DNA of 64,000 nucleotides, from contig OX235265.1 in NCBI GenBank assembly GCA_944472135.2, positions 39,963,459 through 40,027,458 on the forward strand, read 5' to 3'. Each line of letters begins with the position of its first letter. The stretch's first letter is position 1. The DNA is from Trichobilharzia regenti (taxonomy: Eukaryota > Platyhelminthes > Trematoda > Strigeidida > Schistosomatidae). This document shows, piece by piece, positions 45,751 through 54,283 of the stretch. The notes under the pieces were generated by a model. The model was given only the letters and a program-made list of their open reading frames with translations. It had not been told where the DNA came from and searched no databases. The position numbers were made by a program, and so were the translations under genes.

Positions 45751-46108
45751 TGTCAGCCACGTCTCATAAACCGTTAATGCCCAGCTCTCGCTACGCTCAG
45801 GCCCACGCTGTTCTTCGAAGATTTCGGAAACGCTTAGTTATAACGGACGAAAAAACCAAAACACCGATCAGCCGCTTTAGATTTGTTTATTGTTGCACCA
45901 ACATATAAAAGGAATAAGCGAACTAAGGTCTGTAAACAAATATTACAATAATAAATCGTTATATTACTTCAGACGATGTTTTACTCTTCCTTCTGAACAG
46001 CGACCGATGAGACGATGACTGTCGTATTGATGCCTCCGCGAAAATCGGGGAAGTTGATTTTGAGCAAACAACCATGAATTGATCGTTCAATCTTCAACTC
46101 CATTGACA
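45751..46108 (-). repeat. Pao-n 5' LTR (minus), 358 bp
   Basis: The plus-strand view begins tgtcagccacg and ends attgaca. It immediately follows the gag leader (45606-45750 in minus direction) and is flanked outside by CCTTT. An aataaa signal lies at the position equivalent to 217 bp into the plus-strand LTRs. Confidence 0.92.
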
Positions 46109-46500
46109 CCTTTATTAACAACTTTTTTTCGCTCAATACTGAAGATCAGATGGCCGGAAAGTATCACCAACAAGGAATTATGGGAACAAACAAACAAAAC
46201 AAGAAGCAACCGCCAACCAACAAATATGCAGGAGAAAGTGGAGATGGATAGGACACTCGCTGAGGAGACCGCTGTGTGACATCGCGCGCCAAGCCCTCGA
46301 GTGGAACCCGAAAGGGAAGCGGCATGTAGTACGTCAGTGCAAGGGTGACATGGAGGAGATCGTGTGAAGAGGAGTTGAAAGAATATGGATTAACATGGAT
46401 GCAAGCGAAAAGTATAGCAGGAGACAGAAGAAATTGGAGACGTGCAGTTGAAGCCCTATGCTCCACTAGGAACACAAGGGAGCAATAATAATAATAATAA
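46109..46500 (+). pseudogene. RTE-like LINE, C-terminal end and tail
   Basis: Continuation of the element cut at 42480. Translated pieces give ESITNKELWEQTN, RQALEWNPKGKR and EALCSTR, the C-terminal block typical of this RT type. An (AAT)n tail follows at 46483-46500. There are several frame breaks. Joining 42480 to 46114 restores a continuous match, which confirms that the LTR element inserted here. Confidence 0.85.
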
Positions 46501-48122
46501 ATAGTTGGGCCTGTTAATAAATCCCAGTTGATTTCGGGTAAGTTGAATTCTCCACGTATGGTCTTATCCTCGTATGAAAGGGTGGATACTTGCTCCAGTA
46601 CACTGATAAGTTGTGTCTTGTAGTTACTTAAGGTGTCAGGTGCTCTGTAGATATATTCTATTAGTAGTATAGCACCCTTGAAGTGTACGTTGACTCATAG
46701 GGTGTCGTGCATGTCATTGAATTCCCTATTTTCTAGCTGTAATACAGTAAGTGTGTTCAGGAAGTACATTAGGCAGCCTCTGCCCTTAGCACTGTTCCTG
46801 TCCCACCGAAATTATGTGTACGCATCAATGCTTACCTCTTCGTCTGGGGTGACACTGAGACTCAGTAAAAACTATTGAGGGTTTATGTACCAGTATGTGC
46901 CGTGGGCATAGGTAGTCTGTTAAGACAGGGATTAGATAAAGTTGAGAGTAAGTGTAATCTATGAAGTATTTAAGGACGTTCTTCAGGTTCAGTTGTTGTC
47001 CGCATCCGCTGGCTCCGTGTGTCATTACAGGCCTGTACTACAAGTACTGTCAATACCATGTTCACCTATGTCTATCCGGTTACTATCTACTTTCAGTGAA
47101 AAATAAGTTTTATTTCGGGATTCACTATAGGATAAGGTAGTTCTAGGCTTGGAATTTGGTGACTTAGGTAAGAGTATTTATTTGACCTATGTTTGCACAA
47201 ACATTGGATGTGATCAATAATTGCGTGCTGCTAGACACTGTATGTTTTCCCCCCGATAGAGAGACGACATTACTGGCACGTGTTCAGAAGGACTAACACA
47301 TTCTTCAGTTGTTTGGTCAGCGTTAACAGGGATGTCGTGGATAAGGAATCGTTGGTACCCTATGATGTTCACGACTTATTAATCTGCCCATTGTTTGGAG
47401 ACATTCTAAGTGTCCTTACACGGGTTTCATTATATACATTGCTGCACTATGGTTTAATTCCCAGGAGACTCGTGCCGTATATTATTTCGAAGTTTGTGTA
47501 TCATACTTTGAGGACTCAGAGTGGTAAGGAGCTGAGCTCTGCGAGCTGCCACTTGTAGCATTTTGCGTGATGGTGTTGCTACACCAACTATTAGTTTGGG
47601 CTTTAGTATGACTTGACATAGTATACAACCATGTTCTGTCTTTACTATCCTTGGATCAAATGGCCTTATTTATGCTTTCAATTTGGTTGTTAGCAAACTT
47701 TTGTATATTATTCTCTTTACAGCGTGGATTCTTCTCAGCGGTTCGCCAATATAAGCGATTTTAAATTCCATTTGGTGTATCTCACCGTTTTTCCTTACCG
47801 AATTCCATTTGAAATCTCACGTTATGGTTACGAGGGGGTAACTCTGACTTACGGATGCCACTAATTTCTGTATATGGGCTATCCAGAGACATATCTAGAT
47901 CCACAACAGAGGGCGGATGGGTTGCATTAGGGTAGAGAATGTAATACAATAGCCTTTCCGCTGGTGAAGTGTTCCGTGCGGCTACTTTCCCGAGATTTCA
48001 GAGGGGGAGACTGTGTTTTGCCGTGTTGACCATGAGGTTTATTTATTTTAGAGAATTGCGGTGTGTGCACTGCTTACCACTAGGTTTAGAGAGGTGATTG
48101 TAAGCATGCATTCTACTCAGTG
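46501..48122 (-). pseudogene. old CR1-B-like LINE, left part (endonuclease to ORF1)
   Basis: A degenerate minus-strand relative of CR1-B. From left to right it reverses endonuclease sequence (the counterpart of the CR1-B 2690-2860 region at 46505-46680), the ORF1/ORF2 boundary (47030-47120), the Asn/Ser-rich ORF1 tail (47340-47540) and part of ORF1 up to 48122. Many stops are present. The open frame at 47280-47558 is only the antisense of the ORF1 tail, as a comparable antisense frame occurs at 1793-1978. Confidence 0.72.
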
Positions 48123-48480
48123 TGTCAATGCACTTGAAGATTGAACGATCAATTCATAGTTGTTTGCTCAAACCAACTTCCCCAATTTTCGCGGAGGCAT
48201 CAATACGACAGTCATCGTCTCATCGGTCGCTGTTCAGAAAGAAGTCAGCAGTAAATTATCAGAAGTAATTTTGTGATTTGTTATTGTAATATTTGTTCAC
48301 AGACCCTAGTAAAACATTATTTTTATATGTTGGTGTAACAATAAAGAATTCTCGAGTGGCCAATCGGTCTTATGGATTTTTCGTCCGTTATTACTAAGCG
48401 TTTCTGAAAACTTCAAGGAACAGCGTGGGCCCGAGCGTAGCAAGAGCTGGGCATTAACGGTTTATGAGACGTGGCTGACA
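48123..48480 (+). repeat. Pao-n 5' LTR (plus), 358 bp
   Basis: Runs from tgtcaatgcac to ggctgaca, so the terminal inverted TGTCA/TGACA is intact. A polyadenylation-type aataaa is at 48340-48345. A 21-bp tandem copy of the last bases (gtttatgagacgtggctgac and a final a) follows at 48481-48501 and is absent from the minus-strand element. I could not assign a tRNA primer-binding site with confidence. Confidence 0.92.
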
Positions 48481-48646
48481 GTTTATGAGACGTGGCTGAC
48501 AGTTTCTGACGATAGAAACAGACTCTGGCGGATTGAAACAGTTGGTGACAGTTTGGATAGTCGCCGTTCATCTTTCCTGGTGCCGGTCAAGTTCTCTTTG
48601 AACAAGCAATATCTGGAACTTTATTGGAATTTGGTCAAGTTCAACA

Positions 48647-50614
48647 ATGCCTGGGTCAAAGAAGGGACAGAGTGTCTTGGATGCAAACAGGAAAGTAAGT
48701 CATGTTGACTTGTATGTTAATTGTAACGATGTGTCTGATGCTAAACATGACATGGTTGATGTTACTGTTTCACCGTTCAGGGATAATAGGAACATCAAAC
48801 TCCCTAAATTTGAACCACGATGTTTTGATGGAAACTCAGCTGATTATTTACAATTTGTAAAGGAGTTTGAGATCATGTTGAGTGGTTTTTCATTAAATAA
48901 TGAAATGAAGTTAATGTATTTGATGAGATATTGCACTGGAGATGCTTCAAGAGCTATACAGTGTTGTAAGTTTATGAAGCCAAAAGAGGGCTACTACGAG
49001 GCTATGAGCATATTACGTCAAAGGTTCGGAAGACCTTCAATGATTGTAGGGAAATTATTCGAGGCTGTTAAGGGTAATGGTGGTCAATTACAGGATGACT
49101 CCCAGGCACTCACTGAGTTTTTGGATAATTTGCTAATTTACAAGAATGGAATGATTTCGATGAATCGCATGAGTGACCTCAACTCGAGTTTTATACTAGA
49201 AGTAATAGCAAGACGCCTACCTACTCGACTGCAAAGGAAGTGGGTGAAGAGAGGCTCCCGTATGGAGGATGAGGGTATCGAGCCAAAGTTTGATGATATC
49301 CTGAAACTGGTAAAAGATAGCGTCAATCAATCTATGAGCAAGTTCGCCAGTCTATTACACCTCACCCCTAGAATAGAGCAGTCTGAGATCAAAATGCAAT
49401 CATTGATGACGAGTAGGCCTCAGAGGGGTGGTTATCGAGAAGGCTCCATGATGTCTAGTAATGCATATAGATCTAGTGAGTATAACAGGTTTCGTAGTAC
49501 ATCCTCAACTGATAGGTTACAAGATGCAAGACAAACACGGCTGTGTTTTACACGTGTGCAAGAGGTGCATAAAAGGGTGAACTGTGAACCGGTGAGCAAG
49601 TTCAGTGATAAGCTAAATGTGAAATCCCGGCCTTACTCCAAATTGTGTGACGATAACGGTGCGGTCAAGAAGTCTGTAGTTGCAACTGGTAAGCCATTGT
49701 TGAATAGAGTGTCACAGAATAGAGTTACTGCTTCAGAGTGGAGTTCTGACTCCACAAGTTTACAAAGTATAACTAGTCAGAGTGAAGTTATAAAACCTTT
49801 TAGGATTTGCGAGGAGGAACCAAAATTGTCTACTTCTGTTATTAAAGAGTTTGAAAATGATGAAGTCGACCAGACGGATGATGGTAAATTGAATATTCAT
49901 GATAATGATCATGATACTTCACATTTGTCTTTGGTTGATCATGATGAAATGAGGGGAATGCCTACTACTGCTAAGTTGAATAAAGGTTCTGTACAACTAC
50001 AACGTGAAGTAGAATTGAACGCAGATGCAGTTCCAGAAGGTGTGCATACTTGTGAGACAGTCAGTGTAATTGATCAGCGTGTAGCCCACCTATTATCAGA
50101 TGATAGTGCTAAAGCGGAGCTGATACAAAAAGACAGCAGTGGTAGTAATCTTGCAGTTAGAGAATTTTCTGAAAGCCGAAAAAGAACAGCTTCTGATCCA
50201 CCGCTAAGCTCATCACCTTGTGTCACTCAGTCATCGTTGGTGTTGTCATCCACAATGAAATGGACGTCCGTGAACTCACGTGCTTTATGCAATGACTATG
50301 ATAGTATTGGTGCGTTTGAAAAGACGAAAGATATTGGTCAGTTTATTGAGAAGAAGCCAAGTGTAAACGAGAGAGTAATTGTTAAATTGACTTGCATGAA
50401 TAAAGGCATTTCTAGTTTCAAGTTACTATTTGAATGCTATTATCTTTGGTGTAAATTACTCTGTTTCTACACTTGGTTGATGAGATATGTCGTGTGTTTG
50501 TTCGTCATCTATATTCTACGATACAATGACATGAGCGTGTTGCCGTTCAGATTTGAGGATATAGCTCATAGAAGGAAGTTAGCAAATGAACTCTGTGACG
50601 ATTTTCCAACCTAG
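48647..50614 (+). CDS. BEL/Pao-type Gag-like protein (655 codons)
   Basis: The ATG at 48647 follows a ~145-bp leader. The Pao-type gag core (KLPKFEP 51-57, YLMRYCTGDA 91-100, ILRQRFG 122-128) is the same as in the minus-strand copy, as is the C-terminal hydrophobic segment (588-626). Residues 538-577 differ sharply (KWTSVNSRALC against NQTLINSSILC) and match the fragment at 62412-62932 instead. It ends six codons later than the other copy (CDDFPT). The hydrophobic block with SSFKLLFECYYLWCKLL may be a relic of a Pao pol region left by an internal deletion, but that is inference. Confidence 0.85.
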   Translation: MPGSKKGQSVLDANRKVSHVDLYVNCNDVSDAKHDMVDVTVSPFRDNRNIKLPKFEPRCFDGNSADYLQFVKEFEIMLSGFSLNNEMKLMYLMRYCTGDASRAIQCCKFMKPKEGYYEAMSILRQRFGRPSMIVGKLFEAVKGNGGQLQDDSQALTEFLDNLLIYKNGMISMNRMSDLNSSFILEVIARRLPTRLQRKWVKRGSRMEDEGIEPKFDDILKLVKDSVNQSMSKFASLLHLTPRIEQSEIKMQSLMTSRPQRGGYREGSMMSSNAYRSSEYNRFRSTSSTDRLQDARQTRLCFTRVQEVHKRVNCEPVSKFSDKLNVKSRPYSKLCDDNGAVKKSVVATGKPLLNRVSQNRVTASEWSSDSTSLQSITSQSEVIKPFRICEEEPKLSTSVIKEFENDEVDQTDDGKLNIHDNDHDTSHLSLVDHDEMRGMPTTAKLNKGSVQLQREVELNADAVPEGVHTCETVSVIDQRVAHLLSDDSAKAELIQKDSSGSNLAVREFSESRKRTASDPPLSSSPCVTQSSLVLSSTMKWTSVNSRALCNDYDSIGAFEKTKDIGQFIEKKPSVNERVIVKLTCMNKGISSFKLLFECYYLWCKLLCFYTWLMRYVVCLFVIYILRYNDMSVLPFRFEDIAHRRKLANELCDDFPT

Positions 50615-50617
50615 GGC

Positions 50618-51195
50618 GTCAACCTGAGAATGGTTGTAGGCGTACTGCTGTAAGTCCTACAGTTCTTCAAAGGGCAGCGCATCAATGATCAGTCCAGTGT
50701 GCTTGGTGTGTGATTTTGTACATATGTTCATATTGTATATACTGAATTGATATCATCTGTCATCTAGCTGTTGGTAATTCTGTTTGTGTCCGGACGACTT
50801 CCACTTGGATCATCAACCTGAGAAGGAATGTAGGCGTACTGGTGTAAGTCCTACAGTTCTTCAAGGGTAGTTTGTCGTGCCAGAATCCACAACATTTGAT
50901 GTGTTGATTGCACATATGTTTGTGTTAAATAATTGTGTGAGTTCCAATTGATGTAATTGTTGGTTAATCTTGTTTGTGTCCGGACATTCCACAACTTACA
51001 ATCGTCAACCTGTGAAGGGTTGTAGGCGTACTAGTGTAAGTCCTGCGATTCTTGAAAGGAATTCCATCAAGACACGATCCGCGAGTTTGTGTGTACTGTT
51101 TGTATATATGTGTGGTGTGTCATATCAATTGGTGTATTTTGGATTCATTGTGTTTACTTGTTGTTTTCGTACCTTGTTTTTATTGCATAATTTTG
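50618..51195 (+). repeat. three tandem ~193-bp repeats in Pao-n 3' region
   Basis: Units start at 50618, 50812 and 51004, each with the core (g/a)tcaacctg, then ttgtaggcgtact or a close variant, then tgtaagtcctacagttctt, about 50 bp in all. The units then diverge but end with related gtttgtgtccgg blocks. The inverse-oriented fragment at 61800-62405 also has three units, whereas the element at 42481-46108 has one. They lie directly after the gag stop. Possible roles are packaging, RNA structure or recombination by-product; none is shown. Confidence 0.85.
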
Positions 51196-51251
51196 TTAAA
51201 ATTTTCGTCGTGATTACTTCTGAAGTTGTTTCGAGTCTTCTACATCCATGA
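50970..51251 (+). CDS. small hydrophobic open frame in Pao-n 3' region (doubtful)
   Basis: A 93-codon frame in the third repeat unit and beyond, with a hydrophobic run (FGFIVFTCCFRTLFLLHNFV) that could span a membrane. It is kept open in the fragment at 61775-62056, and a shorter version occurs at 33891-34121. The position before the 3' LTR is where env-like genes lie in some elements, but there is no signal of selection and the frame overlaps an antisense frame of 101 codons. It may be chance. Confidence 0.2.
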   Translation: MFVSGHSTTYNRQPVKGCRRTSVSPAILERNSIKTRSASLCVLFVYMCGVSYQLVYFGFIVFTCCFRTLFLLHNFVKIFVVITSEVVSSLLHP

Positions 51252-51731
51252 ATGAATTGATTGATATTAAGGACAGCAGATGGGGCGTATAAGCCGGGGA
51301 GGCTAGGCTATTGCTGAGAATGAAATGCACACGGAGATAATTGTTAGCTGCGGTCCGACACGCCGGGGAGAAAGAGTGTAAACGACTGAGGCTCGCATGC
51401 GTCACCACTACTAGAACTGAGGCAGAATGAGTGACAAGCGATTTCAGTGGTAATTGGTAGTGAGTAGATAAGAGGATGCTTGAAGAGTATCGTGAGGTGG
51501 TGCTATGGTCACGTCGCATTCTGCAAGAGTCATTCTAGTAAGTGGCGATTGTGTTGGAAGATGTCAAGAGGGTGTCTTTAACTGGAAGGCGCAGGTCGTC
51601 ATTGATGTGTGAGATTGTGCTGTGGGTATGACTGTGGTGTGTTGGCTTTTCTGTTTGTTTTCCATTTCAGCTCTGTCCGTGTGACCCAGGTTCTCGCAAT
51701 GTCATCCAAGTCAGCGTGTATTGGTCGTGAA

Positions 51732-51758
51732 GGAAAAAAGGGTTGGATCCCTTTTTTG
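51732..51758. promoter_or_regulatory. palindrome beside the 3' LTR (polypurine-tract region)
   Basis: aaaaaaggg and ccctttttt face each other around ttggat, forming a potential 9-bp stem about 10 bp before the 3' LTR. The left half (aaggaaaaaaggg) is purine-rich and is the best candidate for the plus-strand primer. The same palindrome lies beside the LTR in the copies at about 42885 and 61270, and in a mutated form at about 33395. Confidence 0.55.
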
Positions 51759-51766
51759 CCGGCGAG

Positions 51767-52124
51767 TGTCAATTTAGTTGAAGATTGAACGATCAATTCA
51801 TGGTTGTTTGCTCAAACCAACTTCCCCAATTTTCGCGGAGGCATCAATACGACAGTCATCGTCTCATCGGTCGCTGTTCAGAAAGAAGTCAGCAGTAAAT
51901 TATCAGAAGTAATTTTGTGATTTGTTATTGTAATATTTGTTCACAGACCCTAGTAAAACATTATTTTTATATGTTGGTGTAACAATAAAGAATTCTCGAG
52001 TGGCCAATCGGTCTTATGGATTTTTCGTCCGTTATTACTAAGCGTTTCTGAAAACTTCAAGGAACAGCGTGGGCCCGAGCGTAGCAAGAGCTGGGCATTA
52101 ATGGTTTATGAGACGTGGCTGACA
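51767..52124 (+). repeat. Pao-n 3' LTR (plus), 358 bp
   Basis: Runs from tgtcaatttag to ggctgaca, with aataaa at 51984-51989, the same internal offset as in the 5' LTR. It differs from the 5' LTR mainly in the first ~15 bases and at a few single positions. Confidence 0.92.
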
Positions 52125-52910
52125 CACTGTCTGATCTGCTACATTTTTGATTTTTTTGTAGCTTGTATCCTTTAATAAGATACGTTGTGTACTGGTGAAT
52201 TTCTTAGCGTCTGTCTTAGTTTCAAACTGAATGCGTATAGGTCAGCAGTGGTCTTGTTGACTCTTTTTCAGTCTGTGACTTTTAATCTTTGAGTCAGTCA
52301 TTTTCGCCACCCTAGACAAGATGCCTTTACTCTACTTCAACCCCCCATCATCTGATATATCATAGACTGACACACTTAGTTTTGTACATAGTCTTTTGAT
52401 GACCTCTGTTGTGATGGAGTTTATCAGGTTGTCTGCCTTGGTTACCCATTCGTGCTAAGTTTGCCAGGGTTTGTAGTTCTGGTCAGAATGCTAAGAGGTG
52501 CAGTTTCGCAGGACTGAGATTTTGTGTCAAAAATGCGTGTTGACAGTTCAGATATGCTGGCCTTATTTTCTGAACATTCCGCATGCATAGCCTTACTACA
52601 CCTAATTTCCTACATCTCAGCCCTCAGCTCTTCTGCAGACGGCTTTAGTCGTTGCATTCCTCAAGTAAGTGCCGAAGCTGGACTTGGTGTCTAAAGTTTG
52701 CGGACACACACATGAGGTGTGGTGATGAGTTTTATGTTGCGTGCAGGTGCTGAGCTTGTAAAAGCGATGCTATTACCGGTTGTCGGCATTCTTTGCTGTC
52801 ATTTCCATCCACAGTAGATGGTAGTGACACGACTGAGTTTTTAGCTTTTTATATGAATAACCATAACTAATCAGTGAATGAGTGATTTATTGCGATTACG
52901 GAACTGGAAA
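52125..52910 (-). pseudogene. old CR1-B-like LINE, right part (ORF1)
   Basis: Continuation of the degenerate LINE at 46501-48122 on the far side of the LTR element. The reverse complement of about 52370-52450 corresponds to the CR1-B ORF1 core (VTKVDNLINFVTTEVTKRL at 980-1040). Further N-terminal ORF1-like sequence decays to the right. There are several stops. Confidence 0.65.
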
Positions 52911-52917
52911 TACACTT

Positions 52918-54283
52918 AATAATAATAATAGTATATTCTCATTTTGTACATGAGGGACGCCAGTTTACAGGCGTCATCAGTCTGATAAATTACATATACG
53001 ATTAGCAATCATACTTAATAATACTGTTTTAATAAAATACACATTTTTTCCTACCTGTGTAGGACACACCAAATGTACAGGCATGGGTAAGCATTATTTA
53101 AATTTCATAAATTCGGTTTGTGGTTAAGTTACATGGTTGCTGGCGTTATTATCTTAGGTCTGTGGGAACAATATGATAACCAGTCATTCAATGGAGCACA
53201 TCATGAAATATAGGAATATTGACTTCGCATTAACAAAAAAACCCAAGTGAGTTTTGGATGGATTAAAAATACTTGGGAAAAAATAAAGCTTGAAGTAATT
53301 CCGAATCTCATTTTTGATTTATATCCAAATTGAGTAATAAGAAAGCTATTTTTACAGATACGATCAGTTATGTTATAAGCTACAATCGTGACGTTGTATT
53401 ACAAATAGATACTTTTCCATTGGTATAAGAGTATATTCCACAAATGTAATCCAGGCTGCGTTGTGGGGGAAGTTAATTCGTCATCAACTAGGCAACTGAA
53501 AGATATGGGACCAATAATGTTTGCAGATCATTTGTCATTGTAAATGGTCAAACATCCACATTATTCATTCTCATTCAAAAAGTCCAATGAAAGCTAAAAC
53601 GGTGAGAGAAAAAAGAAGACAAACAACAGCAACGCAAAAGAAAGCAGGAGGGGCCCTTAAGGAGAGATTAATAAATACACGCATATATATTCTGTCTAGT
53701 AACTATGTTTATTTTTGTTCACTAACTAACTAGTCCCGTTACGCTAACTTTTATATTATGTGTGAACTAATATTACTGTCCTGTGTAGAAATGTTTATCA
53801 TCTAGTTCCAATAATATTAAAATTTATAATTGTAGTTTGTTGTAACTACAAGTTTAAAGAACCTAAAATATCTATGTAGGGTGAAAAAGAAGGTGTAAGA
53901 GTCAGGCGCAAAAGTGCATTGTCATCTTTGAGCAGTCTGATGACTGAGGAGATGAACACTGGAAGTGTGTTTGCATCGCGCACATTAGCTGGTAGTCTAT
54001 TCCAAATGACTGAAAACTTATTTAAGAAGAAGTTGTACCGCACGTAAGTCTGACAGTGCTCTATAGCAGCTAGGTTGTGATGATTTCTAAGATTGTATCT
54101 GGTGACACTGGTAGGTTTAGTTATTGGCTCGGAGGAATGCAAGAGAAGATTAGTTAGCTTATGGTAAAAGATAAGGTTTAGCTTAAGACGTCTTTTCCAG
54201 AGGGGTTCTAATCTTAGTCTTACGCATCGCTCATGGTATTGCAGACCACTTTCCAAACCAAGAGTTCTTGTGCGAGTCTCAAA
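52918..54283 (-). mobile_element. CR1-A LINE, 5'-truncated insertion
   Basis: Matches L1 from its 3' end (AAT repeat at 52918, then gtatattctcattttgtac) through the 3' UTR into the end of ORF2, where it stops abruptly at 54283. The remaining coding part is 54256-53846 (LWKRRLKLNLIFYHKL, NLRNHHNLAA, SVIWNRLPANVRD). A free-standing 5'-truncated copy is the normal product of target-primed reverse transcription, and it fixes the true 3' end of the family. Confidence 0.9.

Larger units (their letters stand above)
42476..46113 (-). mobile_element. complete Pao-n LTR element, minus strand, TSD CCTTT
   Basis: The element spans 42481-46108 with LTRs at both ends and gag between, flanked by identical CCTTT duplications at 42476-42480 and 46109-46113. 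It interrupts an RTE-like LINE whose reading frame resumes after the right duplication, so both the insertion and its boundaries are firmly placed. There is no protease, RT, RNase H or integrase coding sequence: about 2.88 kb of internal region holds only gag and non-coding sequence. It carries one unit of the ~193-bp repeat, against three in the plus-strand element. Confidence 0.93.
48118..52129 (+). mobile_element. complete Pao-n LTR element, plus strand
   Basis: Spans 48123-52124 (4002 bp) with two 358-bp LTRs. Flanks are CAGTG at 48118-48122 and CACTG at 52125-52129, a 4-of-5 match taken as a mutated TSD. The same old CR1-B-like ORF1 continues on both sides. It contains gag (48647-50614), three ~193-bp tandem repeats, and an A/T palindrome just before the 3' LTR. 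There is no pol. Its LTRs differ at only a few positions, so the insertion is recent. It lies inverted to the element at 42481-46108 with a 2.0-kb spacer. Confidence 0.92.

Noticed and set aside
47280..47558. 92-codon protein
   Set aside because: It is the antisense of a degenerate CR1-B ORF1 tail; the same antisense frame appears at 1793-1978.
48481..48646. tRNA primer-binding site in the Pao-n leader
   Set aside because: TGG-containing stretches (for example tggcggattgaaac) exist, but none clearly matches a tRNA 3' end right after the LTR.
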